Below are positions 1 through 11,785 of a DNA stretch of 64,000 nucleotides, piece after piece. How positions within the stretch are numbered: the stretch's first letter is position 1; each line of letters opens with the position of its first letter. Made by a program: the position numbers and the translations under genes. Location: assembly GCA_018881555.1 (NCBI GenBank), contig JACAXG010000002.1:20659183-20723182 (forward strand), given 5' to 3'. Origin of the DNA: Amblyornis subalaris (lineage: Eukaryota > Chordata > Aves > Passeriformes > Ptilonorhynchidae). A model generated the notes under the pieces. It did no database searches. It saw only the letters and a list, made by a program, of their open reading frames with translations, and was not told the origin of the DNA.

Positions 1-2760
1 ATGCTGTATAGTGTACTCACACTTTTTTGTGCATTGCATATATGTGTGGAATTGTATATTAAATGAAGAATATGAAACAATACACCTTACATATAACCTC
101 TTTTTTTCAGTCTCAAGATGCAGAACCAGCTGTTTAGCCCTTATGCTTTTAAGTTTTATAAGACAGTGCTGGTTAATCTCACTCCAGACTGTAAGCCAGG
201 ATAGTTAACTGCATGTTATAAATTCTACATATGGTACTTTCATTAGTATTGTTTGATTAGAATTGTATTTTACCTTTTAGTATTTATTAGTCTAGTGAAA
301 AATTTTCTGTCAATAAGATAGTGCTGGACATAAAAGGAATATGTTTCTCCTTTTTGTTACATAGGGCTTTGACTTACACACAATTCTGTCTGATGTAAAT
401 AAACCCAGAGTGGTTTCAAGCAAGATGTTGTTAGAGCTCCACATTGAACTTTGTCCAGTCATTTGGGGAAAGAATTGAAATGATTTTCTGCCCCCTAAAA
501 GCAGCTTCTGGTACTTCTATCTACTTCTGGAAAAGACTGTGTAGTGGTATGGATTTGATTAGCTCATCTTTTTTCTTTTGTGTCAGGGACAGGGGAAATA
601 ATGAATGACTAATCACTTCAGGTTACTGTTTTTTACACTGAGACTATTATAGAACCAATTAAAAAAGTCATACAGAAAGCTATATAGATGTGATTAGGTT
701 ATAATGCTAATGCAGGGAACTGTGTATAGATAATTATTCTGCAGTACAGATAATTCCAACAAAGACTAATCAGAAGATATATCAAACACCTAACAATCAC
801 AATTTTGTCTGAATTCCTTTTAAATGTCATTTAAAAAGCTGCAGATATATCGTGGATTTTTAAACAAATATGCTGGGCTCTTTCCTTCCTTGCCTTGCAC
901 AACATTGCCATGCAGTTTTCACAGAAGCTCAGTTCCCACTACATTCCTACATTAATCACAGCTGGGGTGTAATTCAAAGCAGCTTTGGACCTTCTCTAAA
1001 TTCCACCAGCTGGTAATAGTTTTCTAGGGACTAACCCACAACTGCAGACAGCAGAGCACAGGCCATAACTCAGCTGATGAAGGGGATCACACCTCTGCGT
1101 TAGGGGCTGCTGACTGAGAGGCCAGCAGTAATAACACACTTGCAGAAGCCCAGGTGCAAAATGGAAAACAACAAACTGTAAATCGAGGTAGTGCTATGCC
1201 ACGCTTTGTGTCTGATTTCTAGGAATGGAGAGAGGGCTGGAACAAACTTGTTCATACTGTTATTATCAAATATGGCCACTGTGCTAACATCACATTTTGA
1301 AATGCAGAAGAAAAGTACTTGTCATATGTACTCCTGGCCTCCCGCACTGTATCCTCTTTTCCCCTCCCTTGTCACCTCTCTCTTCTGAGTCCTCTCCTCT
1401 GCAGCTGTGCTCAGAATAGGTCCTGCATCTCCCTGCCAGCAACTCNTATCTTATCTCAAAACATATGACTCAGTACGATGTTGCCTTCTCTTTTTCATTA
1501 TTTATACCATGTGCCCTACACAAAGTCGTGCTACTCAGTTCTGAAAACCCCAGTGCAATTCAATTCACATCAAATAAGCCAGTATGTCAGCTTCTCCATC
1601 ACCTAAAAGCTCTATATTCACTGCTCGACCTCCCTAAGCATATCTGCTACTTTCCTGCCTTCTGTCACATAAAAAACCCCAACACTGCTGCCATGGTACT
1701 TGCACGGAATTGACTGATTTGATATATAAATTGTCTGTCGTCTTCACTTTTTTCAGTGTCTGCTGACTATTTAGCTGTNTCCTCTTAGCACGCTTGCTCC
1801 TCAGGGCAGAAACACTGCTCAGAAAGCATTTAGCATGCATGGAGAAGCGCTTAAGTAATGATTACTAACTTCATTGTGTGNCTGCACAAGCCAACATTTA
1901 TAGTTCTTGCTTTATTCCAAAAGGTACTTCTAGGTAAGCCCTTGAAATGTTTTAAATAACAACATTTTCCCAGCAAATGATGCCCTGTGAAATAAAATCT
2001 TTCAAATAAAACCTTTTAGGAACTGCTTGTTAGGATCCATTAATCAATGGACTTGTCCTATGTAAAGAAAATTTGAAAAGCTTCTTAGCACCAGCCAAGC
2101 CCCTGCGAGCTCAGCAATGCTGCCACATCCTGCTTCTTGAAGTGTCCTACTGGAAATTCTTTTCTGGCTGAGCATAAGCGGTAGTCTGAATGGCTTCTGA
2201 GGGTGATGTGAGTTGCAGTATGAAGTACCACAGCAACTTAATAAACACATAAAAAATTGCAGTCTTCTATCTTTCTAAGGTCATCTAAAAAGATAAATTC
2301 TAAATATAATTAAGCCTTGATTTGACCTGTTTCATGGACTTTATCTTTCAGTAATTTTTTCAATCTTAATTANTATTTAGCATTTATGCAAGTCTGTGTG
2401 ATTTAAGATGCTGGGTGATATACGAGTTCAACAGAGTCCTCAGCTGAAGGACAAGTATTTTAGTGAATGNGAGACCTGACCCAAAGGCTATTTGCAGCAG
2501 TTTGTCATTTAGTACAGGGAAGGTTAGGTAGGTTACAGTGATATATGATCCCTCATGCTCTGGACCTAACAGCACAGTTGAGCTGCTCCNGTGACTTTCA
2601 TTAACTCTACATAGCTCTTTTCATGTACAGGGTAGACTGAAGATGTGACAACCTTTCTCCCCGTGACTGAAAGAAAAGTGAAAACTTCCGATAAGTTTGG
2701 TCAGTCCGTAAAAACTCCTTGCTCAGTCCATGTAAGCCTGAACGCAAATTTCTGCTGAGT
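1..2760. other. AT-rich non-coding DNA, no gene seen
   Basis: No recognisable gene or repeat. The open frames are short and overlap on both strands. The one structured item is an 80-bp segment (111-190, plus) bounded by a strong polypyrimidine-AG acceptor and a GTAAGC donor-like site; it is open in only one frame and gives no familiar protein. The patch at 1040-1110 is somewhat richer in G+C but unremarkable. Confidence 0.6.
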
Positions 2761-3883
2761 TTATTTTGCACTCATTCGTACACCAGGAGAGAGACAGGAA
2801 ATCTTGGCCAGTGCTCCATGTGGAGCTCTGCCAACACACTGCATTAAACAGTTACACTGGTGCAGGAGCAGCCCAGGGAATGCCAGTGAAAAACAGCACC
2901 TGCAAGTGTTCTGCAAATGGCATGGGGCTATGGAGGGGNTGGAGAAAGGATGTAAATGGCCAGAATATGATGAAAAATGGCTAGGAGCCATGGGCAGGCA
3001 AGACATATCAGCAAGCTTTTCTGCTTAAGGGGACAAGTTAGTGGAACAATTTTTCTCTTCCTTTCATGTACACATAAGAATTAGAGCTGTTAAAATTTCA
3101 AGGAGTGAGAAATGGGCATTTTTCCTAAACAAACAGTATTTTGAAAAATGCTGCTTTGTTTCGCATTGTTGCAATTTTTCCCCTCAACATTTTCCATCAG
3201 AAGACTGACTAAAAAAGAAGGAAGAAAATCTGGAAGATACTTATTTTTCTCTAGCCAGCTGGACAGATACCAGCAAAACCAAATAAACAGTCATATCAAG
3301 AGGCAGTTCATAATGTAGTTTATAATCACATTTTCATCAATAATGCTCCTGGTTTTTATTGAAAATCTTTTCAGTTGAAGTATTTCCAGCAAACTCTAAA
3401 TATAATATTGAGGGCCTGATTCTCCCTGTAGGCTGGTGAAACAGTTCTGTGGAGCTCAAGTTTCCTTCCATACAGATAAACTGAATGTCCATTGTGTGCT
3501 ACTACATCAGCTTGGGGCTTAATATATGAAATTCCTCAATAGTGGTAGCCCCTTTAAGAAGTCTTCCAATGTATGGCAACAAGACAAATAAATGCTCAGG
3601 TATGGATATGAGANAAAAAAGGAAGAAAACATATAGTAATATTTCTTTAATGGCAATTTTATAACTCCTCCTCCCCCCTACCCCCCTAGGTAACAGCTGA
3701 AGAAGGAGACCAGTTTTCAGTAAAAAGCAAACCCAGTCTCAAAGGCAGAAAAATTCTAAGAGCTATAAATTATGAAAATCAACAACTGGTTTACAGAAAT
3801 TCAAGATGTGTGCAAACAAAACTTGCGTCCTTGCTTTCCATTCAGTCCACAGAGGGAATGGGCTGCCCCTATCTGACCCTTGC
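2761..3883. other. Non-coding DNA, possible ancient repeat edge
   Basis: The stretch 2770-3020 has higher G+C and overlapping short frames on both strands, without any recognisable domain. Around 3411-3440 the GGGCCTGATTCTCC-like motif resembles the ends of ancient palindromic repeats common in sauropsid genomes, but I cannot follow it further. A C-rich polypyrimidine tract ending in TAGG lies at 3665-3691. Confidence 0.5.
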
Positions 3884-4075
3884 CTAGCTAATGTCCATTT
3901 CCATAGCAGGGTTGGGAGGAATTAAGGAGGAAAGCCATAAGGCTTCTCTCATCCAGACCATAACATCCTCAACAAGGCAAGACTGAGAGCAGCATGCTGG
4001 GAATAAATGGTGAGAGATCCCTTTCTCTCCTGCATTTACACAGAGGCAGGTGATACCATCTGATATCCTCACCAG
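3884..4075 (-). mobile_element. Decayed LINE reverse-transcriptase relic (L2/L3-like)
   Basis: Read on the minus strand, a 101-codon ATG frame (4189 down to 3884) contains two blocks resembling the LINE reverse-transcriptase palm. Near residue 42 is ISDGIT, in the place of the catalytic Y/F-A-D-D-T-Q box; the second aspartate is lost. At residues 71-82 is CLVEDVMVWMRE, matching the CLE-x-V-M-x-WMR-E segment that follows the box by about 30 residues in L2/L3-type LINEs. The spacing here is about six codons longer than usual, so small insertions have occurred. The element is dead: a catalytic residue is missing and no further domain is readable. It sits alone in unique DNA. A second relic of the same kind, on the same strand, is at 45.6 kb and is better preserved. 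Residues 1-40 are not clearly alignable by eye, so the upstream end is uncertain. Confidence 0.45.
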
Positions 4076-4189
4076 TATGGATCTGTCTGGTGGAGNTCTG
4101 GATGGCATCCACGGGACAGCATTGATTGCTTCATTCAAGCGAGTCATGTCAGTGAGTGCACGAGTCAGGCACAATGTGGAGGGGCACAT

Positions 4190-6560
4190 CCCAGCTTACA
4201 ACCTCTCCCTGTTGCATGACATCAATTTGGTTATGGAATAGTCCTAGGTAACCATTTTCTGCAATGATTTTTCTGAAGTGACTAAAATAAGCTGCTCTTG
4301 CTTCTTAGTCCTGTAAGGCTGATTGTCACTAGTTGTGTATGACCTTGTAGCACGCAATCCCTCCTTTGCTCTAAGATGCTGACTCAGTGCCAAGAACAGG
4401 ATGAGTCAAATGCATTATTGCAGTTGCCTTAACTTCTGTAGCTTTGAAAAGCAGCTATTCCACAGTGCCTTCCACCCCCTCACAGCAGACATCTGCATTT
4501 CTTCTATATATAGACCAGAAAGAAAGCCTTTGAAGGAAGGAAGAGCATAGTGAGCAGCTGCAGGAGCTCATGCTGGGAAGCTCCCCTTTACATCATGGAT
4601 GACTCCCGATGTCTGCAGGGAGTCCTCAACTGGCTGCACTTTTCTGATGTCAGAGGAGATTGTAGCAGCACTGGTTCCATCTCTGGTTTTCCAAGAGGTT
4701 GACACTTGTGGCCAGCAGTGGCCTGAGGGGTATTGCCTTTCACTTGTGTTGCGTCAAGGTAAAGTTTTTGTGCTTTTTTCTTTTTTAAAATTTTTACAAA
4801 CTTTTAAACTTTAAGGTTAAAGTACATTAGGCAACTTGATTTCTAGACTTCTTCCCTGCATCTGCTAATTCCCTTATTGGGAATATACCTTGGGGTATAT
4901 GATGCCCTGCTTTTAAAGGGAGAATATATTTTTTATAGTCTTTTCTTTCGTACAAGGCAAGCCTAGTTCCTCTAAAGACTCTAACATGAGACTTTCCATG
5001 AAAAAAAATCCCTGTATACTGGACCAGTATCTCAGATAAGAAACAACACTGGGCAGAGCTGAGGTTATCTGCATTGTTTCATGCAATGTGCCATTCGTCA
5101 TGGTCAAGGACTGCCTGCAGTGCTTGGTGCAGCAGTGAAGTGTGAGAGTCCTCCCACAGAGTGCTGTGGTGCTGCAAGACCAAGGGGAAACTCCTGCACT
5201 TCCACAGCATTCTTCAAAGGGTTCCAAGATCCTTTGTTGACAGAAAAGTAATTGCAGTCATGGAAATCTGGAATATAACTGTGATGTTTCTTATTAAATT
5301 TCTTGTGTTGTGTGGAAAACGAAAGGACCATTTTATTGCTCTAGCTAAGGAAGATTTAAAAAAATAATGCCTAATTGACAAGGCACTCCTTTAAGAATAT
5401 TACCAGTAACCCAAACAAGCGACAACCACTTTTGAAATCTCTGAAATTAAAATCTGTCTCTGTTTTACTGCACCAGTCCTCCACATTGCTTTCAGCATTG
5501 AAGAATTCTTTGAATTTCCTCTACCAATTTGTGAAATTTTTACTATTTTCATGGTATATTTGTTATTTTTAACCTTAATCTTCAAGACAGCTTTGCTGAG
5601 AAAATTCTAGCACACAGAACAGCTTCATGAAATTAGAATGGCCTTCAGAAAATAACAAATCTACAAGGCTTTAAATAATGTATGAAACTTTCTGTTTCAA
5701 ACTGCTTTTTACAGTGGAGTGATAAGACAGCTCATTTAGAGATTTAAGCCTCTAAATATTTTTCAAATTTTCAGCTTATGGAAAACACACAAATCTAAAA
5801 TACGTAATTCGTTTCTTCTTTCTTTGCTAAAAGGAAGTGATTTGGTGTTTGCCAGAAGCAAAACTACCTTATCATCAGATAGCTACAAGGAAAAAAAGCC
5901 TGAATTAGTCAGAGAAATTAATCCAGGAAATTTTATTGCAGAGAGAGCACGTGCTGTCTTAAGGCCTTCTCAACTGCACACACACAAAATGNCACACCTG
6001 CATCCATCTCACCTGGTGAGCTGCTCTCACTCATGAGGCCTGGTGTCCCTGTCCTGTCCCGTGTCACACAACCTTGCAGAGCATTGCAGTCGCCCCAGGT
6101 GCCACCCAGGGGGTCTGCTGCAGGTGGCTGTGATGTGTGCTGTGGAAGGCGATGAGGTTATGGTGCTTTAACACTGACCAGGGATGTCTTCTGAGGAAAC
6201 ACACTGCCTGCTTCAGGCAAGGGACCTGGTCTATTCTCCACCAGAAGCATGTCTCTCCTCCTGCCTGCTTTTGTGGGTTTTTGCATTAAGTGGCCCAAGA
6301 AGGTGTTGGGGAGAAGAGGCTGGATTGGTTTTGTCCTTTCTTCAGTTTTGGGAGCTGGAGGGGTGTGCAGCGGGATCCAGTGTGCAGCTGGGGCAACTGC
6401 TGGTGAGGGCAAAGCTACCTCAAGTTCCAGAACCANGCTGTTACCAAATGTGCTTACAAAGGAGTTTTCAGCTTTCCCAAACAGCTGTTTTCCAGGGTGC
6501 CAACCCTGAGACAAACCTTTTATCTACAGGGAGTCGGACCTCTTCTCTATAGGGATTTCT
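4190..6560. other. Non-coding DNA with a G+C-richer patch
   Basis: 4190-5990 is ordinary AT-rich unique sequence with short shadow frames. 5990-6560 is visibly richer in G+C with scattered CpGs and antiparallel open frames of 86-122 codons, each interrupted by the ambiguous base at 6436. No domain, signal peptide or splice structure could be recognised, and no known repeat. Confidence 0.5.
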
Positions 6561-8169
6561 CCATTTGGTCCTATCTCTGCCTGGCCAGCTTGTTTGTTAA
6601 TGTTCACTTGTAGAAGGGGCTGAGAGTCATTAGCTCCCTTTGAACTCACTATGAATAAAAATAATTCAGCATCACAAGCCTGAGATGATTTTGAGTGAAA
6701 TCCTGGCAAATTTCAGGCAATTAAATGAATGGGTTGTTATTGGGTCTTTCGTTCAATGGATGCATAATTTTGCCACCTGAACAGGATCTTTTCTCATCTC
6801 TTTAGGCACATCCCCTGCACCACTAGAAAGGAATGACTTAGAGGTGAGGTAGAAATTGCTGACCTTAGTAAAAATTTCCTGATGTTTACTAACAGCAGAG
6901 AATGCTTTTTGTGGCTTCAAACTTTGGTGGATTTTAAATAAGCAGGCATGAAATTTCTGTGTCTGGTGTCTCTCAGCCTCAGATTTGGGCATGGAAATTT
7001 CATAGTCAAAATAATTCAGCTGTTTCAGAAAACAAGATGAGAACCAGTATTGACCTGAGCTTCAAAACAGAATAAAATTGGAAAAAGAATGGGGAAGTTA
7101 TGATGCAAAGAAATGGGCAGAAGTACAGGAGCCAGCAAGGAGAGTAAGTGAAAGAGTGAGTATGAAAGAAATATGTACAGCCAGATGCAGAGCATAGGAT
7201 CTGAATTGAGTGCTAGCATGCTCATAAAGTGAAAATAAGTCATGTTGCCATTTTCAGAGTGTGGTATATGTCTAGGAGTTATTTCATGCAGTCTTTTGTT
7301 AAACTCGTGCAAGGTGACTTGTAGACACAAAGGGGAAGGCAATAAGGGAGCGTTGTCTCATCATCATGTCTTACTGATTACATTTGAGAGAACATTAAAG
7401 AGTTGTTGCTTTTCCTAGTGAAACATATCTCTGCTCTGAATCTATCCAATTTATCAAGTCTGTTGAAATGGGAATTATTAGCTGCTTTTTGAAAGTAAAA
7501 ATCATTCATTGGTGTGCAAACTATTAATTTGGTTTTGGCATGACTTCAGATGTCTTGGGGACAACTCCAATATGCAGACCACCTATAAGATTTGAAAAAT
7601 TGGGAGCAGTCACATGGAAGACTGAAAAATTCTGCTCAAAAAGTGTTGAAGAGAAACCTTTTATTTTCCTGACTAAAAAAACCTTATGTTAGTTTTTTAA
7701 TTATTTGTTGTTATCNCAAATATTAAGCTCAAAATTTTAGTCTGAAACATCTGACCAAATTTTACTCCACAATATCATCTCGTCAACTGTCATTAGCAGG
7801 CTTTTAGATTAATATTTTCTCTTAAGAAATCTCTTTTTCCTTCCTTTACTACTATATTTTGTGTGCTCTACAAATTAATAGGTGTTTGTACTTGCATGGG
7901 TAGAGAAAACAGTCCCTTCCCTCATTACAGAGGGAATTCTGCTTGTTTATGTTCATTGTATTTTCCTTATATTGGAGTATTTTCATGACTTCACCCCTTA
8001 GCACAAAGTCCTTTCTCTTAGCATGAATCAAACTCTTCTTTTTTTTTCTGTTTTTTTTAATCCCTCATGGCATTGAGCAAAGTAATTTCACTCAATGTAA
8101 GATTTCTGAGAAAGAAAATTATCCAAATATTTGCTTTCAAGGAAAAGCTTTTTATAAGAGTGAAGGTTA
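6561..8169. other. AT-rich non-coding DNA, nothing recognised
   Basis: Unique-looking AT-rich sequence with short poly-A and poly-T runs. A 105-codon minus frame at 7025-7342 is hydrophobic and of low complexity and has no recognisable domain. Confidence 0.55.
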
Positions 8170-8230
8170 TCTGAAAGGATGTCTGAAAGGATTGCTGTGA
8201 AAGCACCTGCAAAAACACCTGCGAAAGCAG
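8170..8230. repeat. Two adjacent 12-bp-period imperfect duplications
   Basis: TCTGAAAGGAT occurs at 8170-8180 and again at 8182-8192. Immediately after, an ACCTGC-containing unit recurs at 12-bp spacing (8203-8210 and 8215-8222). Both pairs are local direct repeats of two copies, probably from replication slippage. Confidence 0.7.
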
Positions 8231-8433
8231 CATAATTAAGTGACTATTGTTGACTATTCTGTTAATGTGCTCTCTAGTTGTGGGCAGCACATCGACACAC
8301 TTAACATAAGAAACTCTTTCTCCTTCGCATTTCATTTTTTCTATGCTAGCCAGACATCCTACAATTATAAATTTTCTTTTCTTGACACCACTCTCAGGAT
8401 TTCTCTTGATATGAAGCTACATTGAAGAGATTA

Positions 8434-8640
8434 GAAGAAACACAGGGTCATAGAAATTGCCAAGGTAGATTAAATCAGAGGTCTATGTAATTTATTGCCA
8501 GCAAGGAGTATTAGATAATCTACAATCTTGAGGTAACTTTTCTTCCATGGAAAGTTGATGTCTGAGATCTAGCTTGTAGAACAAACTGGATCATGAGAAT
8601 TGTGTCCTCTTTTTTTAAAATGACAGTCAACATGTGAACA
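8434..8640 (-). mobile_element. Ancient CR1 LINE 3' end
   Basis: The order of short blocks follows the reversed 3' end of old sauropsid CR1 elements: a CATAGAAATTGCCA-like block, a GATTAAATCAGAGGTCTATG-like block (standing for 'trp-ser-asp-like' target text in the consensus), an ATAATCTACAATCTTGAGG-like block, then a CTTTTCTTCC block and a GATCATGAGAATTG-like block. Many substitutions and gaps separate them, so this copy is far older than the CR1s at 10.7, 18.7, 28.1 and 49 kb. No coding part of the LINE is included; this is untranslated 3' sequence. It is non-functional. The outer limits are approximate because the similarity fades gradually, and a repeat-library search would settle the subfamily. 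Confidence 0.5.
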
Positions 8641-8808
8641 ACCAATTTTTTTTTGGGAATATTATAATGTACACATTTTTAAATATGAAAGTCTCTTTAA
8701 AGAAAGTATTACTTTTCTAAACACAAACTCACACATATCATGCTTTATACTATCAAGAAAAGAACAGCTCTCTTCATTGGCATGTAGTATGTTAGTTGTG
8801 TTTCATAT

Positions 8809-8832
8809 TTTACATGAAAATTTACATGAAAA
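8809..8832. repeat. Perfect 12-bp tandem duplication
   Basis: TTTACATGAAAA occurs twice head to tail (8809-8820 and 8821-8832), without mismatch. Confidence 0.85.
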
Positions 8833-9225
8833 GTTACTGTTTTCAGTTGTTAGTAATTCAGCATTTCTAACAGGAAAAAATATGTGGAAGCCTTTAATAA
8901 AGGTTGTTCCTAAATGTAGGCTCCATTACAGTTTTAACAGCTTGAAACATTTTTCTTTTCATTATTTTTGCAGCTGTTGCTGCTTGCACCTACAAGGNGG
9001 AGTACACAGTACAATCTTGTAATTTGTTGGAGAGAAGGATAAACTAACCCAGAGGATATGATACAACACACCAGGGAAAACTAACTGTTCCTTACATGTA
9101 AAAATTTCACAGAAATTGAATCAGTGCAGTCTACACCATGCTTTCCATGTTCACCTCCATATACAGAGGGATTTGTTTGAAAAAAAAATTAAACATTTCT
9201 TGTTCATTCATAGTTGTTTTTTGTG

Positions 9226-9240
9226 TTTTTTTTTTTTTTT
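9226..9240. repeat. Poly-T run (T15)
   Basis: Uninterrupted run of 15 T, preceded by a T/G-rich stretch. It has no visible element attached to it on either side. Confidence 0.9.
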
Positions 9241-10712
9241 CAATTCATCACTCTAAGTATATATCATTCTAAGGAAGGTAACAAAATTCAATCAAGCCTT
9301 GACATTTTAAGCCTAAGTATGACTTCTAATACTTTCTATTTTAATCCAGGCACACCACTCTTCCACATAGTAGAAGTAAATATTCTAATAATGAAAATAG
9401 CCACTTTATATACCCAAATAATTTTCTCTTTGTAGCTATCACCGAGTCTTCTACCTTCTGTCAAGTTTGATTAAGGGCTTCAAAAATTCATAAGAAGGCA
9501 TTATAGCCTGACAGACAAATATGGACAGCATATTTAAGTAAATCACCTTGTCTTCAGAGAAGAAGGGACTAAAAAAGCAGATTTCATTCACCTCAACAAG
9601 TAACTCACATAGCCTGATGCGTCTGGTATTGGTTCTTACTCAGGAGACATACTCACATGCATGACATTTTATTACCGAAGAAATGTACTTCCCAAATTTC
9701 ACATGCCAAATAAACTAAAAAACGCCTCACAAGTTTTTGACTTTGGTGGATCCCTGGGAAAGAGATGTTTCTCATCTGCTGGCAAGGCGTATTTGTCACG
9801 TTTCAGGCAAGAGTATCTGACCATGTTTTAGTTATCTATTTATTTGCTTGCCAGAAAGAACAGATGATGTTAATCACAGCAATGATGGAAGAGAGCGTCC
9901 AAAAAGTCCACATGGCTTTTGATTAAAGCATGCTAGATCGTATTTTAACTTCAAGGGTTTTGTTGTTGTCACAGATCCCTGCAGGGAGGCACCTCATACA
10001 GCTGTGCTTTTTCACCAAGTAATATATATGGTACACTAACTCTCTAGCTGTTGTTTTTTCATATATCTTTTTCTATTTTTGTTCAAATGGATTACTAGAA
10101 ACAGTTTTGCACATCCCCCAAAATGTGCCACCTCATCTAGAATGTGTCAAAAGCCTTGCTCAGACAAGCTCTGTTGCCAGTACTAGTAGGGGTCTCAGAG
10201 GCACTAAAATTGTCGTGGTCAGCGCAGAGAACAGAGTCCAGCTTCACTGGACCGTGCAACTGTGGCCACTTGGAAGGATTGGCATAAGTCTTGTTGGAAT
10301 GACTGAAGGGCATCACCCCTGAATGCTCACAATTGCTACTGAAAGAAATAAACACTGGTTTACTCACAAATTAATAATGTGAAGGATATCACCTGCCTGG
10401 GGTGAGTGGAACAGGTGAGGATGTGTCAGAGAAAGGAAACNTTGAGAAGCTGGGATTTAAGCAGAAACCCATCACAGACAGGTGGGAAACTAGAACACTG
10501 TAAAACTGCGACCAGGTGACTACATAATCATTCTGGATCTTTCTAATGAAGAAGTTTAATAAATAATCAGTCTCTCTAAAAAGTCTCTATTGCGATTTGT
10601 CATTACATGCAAACAAAATTGACTTGGAAACTGTTGAATCAGGAGGTTGAAGAGTGAAACTGTTGGTATCACCAAAATTTTATGTTAAGATTAGGAGAAG
10701 GAATTTTCTATC

Positions 10713-10810
10713 AAGCTGATCTAGTGGAAGGTGTCTCTGCCCACGGCAGGGGTGTTGGAACTAGGTGGTCTTTAAGGTCCCTTCCAAACCGTTCTANGAT
10801 TCTATGTATG
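10713..10810 (+). mobile_element. CR1 LINE, 3'-terminal fragment
   Basis: About 98 bp of CR1 3' untranslated end in sense orientation. It runs from the CTAGTGGAAGGTGTC block through GGTCCCTTCCAAACC to the terminal octamers TTCTANGATTCTATG, with an ambiguous base inside the first octamer. CR1 elements insert by target-primed reverse transcription and are usually cut short at the 5' end; this copy keeps only the tail. It contains no coding sequence. It is moderately diverged from the avian consensus as I know it. Confidence 0.9.
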
Positions 10811-11097
10811 TCATGGTACCAAATGACAGGGAAATGAGATTGCAGACAAAATTCAACAGTAAAAAAGGCAAACATGTACATGTTGGCAGGAATAACCTTA
10901 TACATGTGGTTTACACTGCAGCATAGTCATGAAAATCAGCTCCTGCCCAACAAGAGAAACGGATGCAAATAGTTGTGTGCCAAATGTCAGTGACATCTTA
11001 GTGCTCAGGGCACTTGAAATAACAAAGAAGGAGTAGAAAAGAAAAGGATAATAGGAGAGGAAACACCATGTCACTGTGTGTGTTTCTGGTGTGTCTA

Positions 11098-11712
11098 CAT
11101 CTTGAATTCTGCAAATAGTTCTGGTTGTGTCACTTCAAATGGGACCAAGTGGANTTACAAGCTCTTCAAAGAAGCTGGGCAATGACCTCCCCTTGAGAGG
11201 TAATTACATAAACTGGAATTCTTCAGGTTGAAAAAGGAATATTGGTGGAAGAAAAATATGATTTAAGTCTATAAAATTATGAATTGCATGGAGATAGTGA
11301 ACAAGAGACTGATTATTCATTATTTTTCAGGATGTAAGAACTAGGAAGAACCAAATGAGATTATCATTAGGAGGTTTAAAATAAACAAAAGGAAGTACTT
11401 TTTCAAATAAGGCATAATTCAGTTCTGGAACTCTTTGTGAATGTCAAAAGTATAAGTGGATTCAAAAGCAGATTGAAGACTTTCAATGAAAAATCCATCA
11501 AAAGCTATTAAACANAGTGAAGTGATTACAACATACAGCTCGCAAAGTCTCTGAAATGCAAATTGCTGGGAGTAGCAAGGGTACAAGTTAAAGTATCATT
11601 CTGTATTTGCCCTGTTTCCATGACTTCTTCCATAAGCACACTTTATTTATTCTTGTCAGAAATGAAATACTGGAGTAAATGCCCTTTTGAGCTGATCCTG
11701 CACAGCTGTTCT
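11098..11712 (+). mobile_element. Ancient CR1 LINE, 3' part
   Basis: In sense orientation the blocks follow in the order expected for an old sauropsid CR1: CTTGAATTCTGCAAATAGTT at the start, TTCAGGTTGAAAAAGG near 11224, CTATAAAATTATGAATTG near 11270, AAATGAGATTATCATTAGG near 11353, AACAAAAGGAAGTACTTTTT near 11385, CTGGAACTCTTTGTGAATGT near 11425, then the 3' untranslated tail with TGTCAGAAATGAAATACTGG near 11655. The coding part would be the end of ORF2 but is full of stops and indels. This is the longest ancient repeat in the window. It lies about 290 bp downstream of the younger CR1 tail at 10.7 kb in the same orientation, but the two belong to different age classes and are independent insertions. 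Confidence 0.75.
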
Positions 11713-11721
11713 GTGTGTAGT

Positions 11722-11785
11722 ATATAACTCAGCTTTCACTTAAGCCAACAGGGACTTTAATGGGAGCTGAATTAGGCCATCTGAG
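11722..11785. mobile_element. Possible ancient palindromic repeat relic
   Basis: GGGACTTTAATGGGAGCTGA followed by ATTAGGCC resembles the inner and end segments of old palindromic, probably non-autonomous, repeats that are widespread in turtles and birds (the 'AAGTCAATGGGAG' and 'GATCAGGCCC' motifs). Only one arm is readable. It abuts the tail of the ancient CR1. Confidence 0.3.

Larger units (their letters stand above)
8641..10712. other. AT-rich non-coding DNA
   Basis: Unique AT-rich sequence with a T15 run at 9226-9240 and a perfect 12-bp duplication at 8809-8832. 10110-10320 is a less AT-rich patch with a 71-codon plus frame lacking any recognisable domain. No gene seen. Confidence 0.55.
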
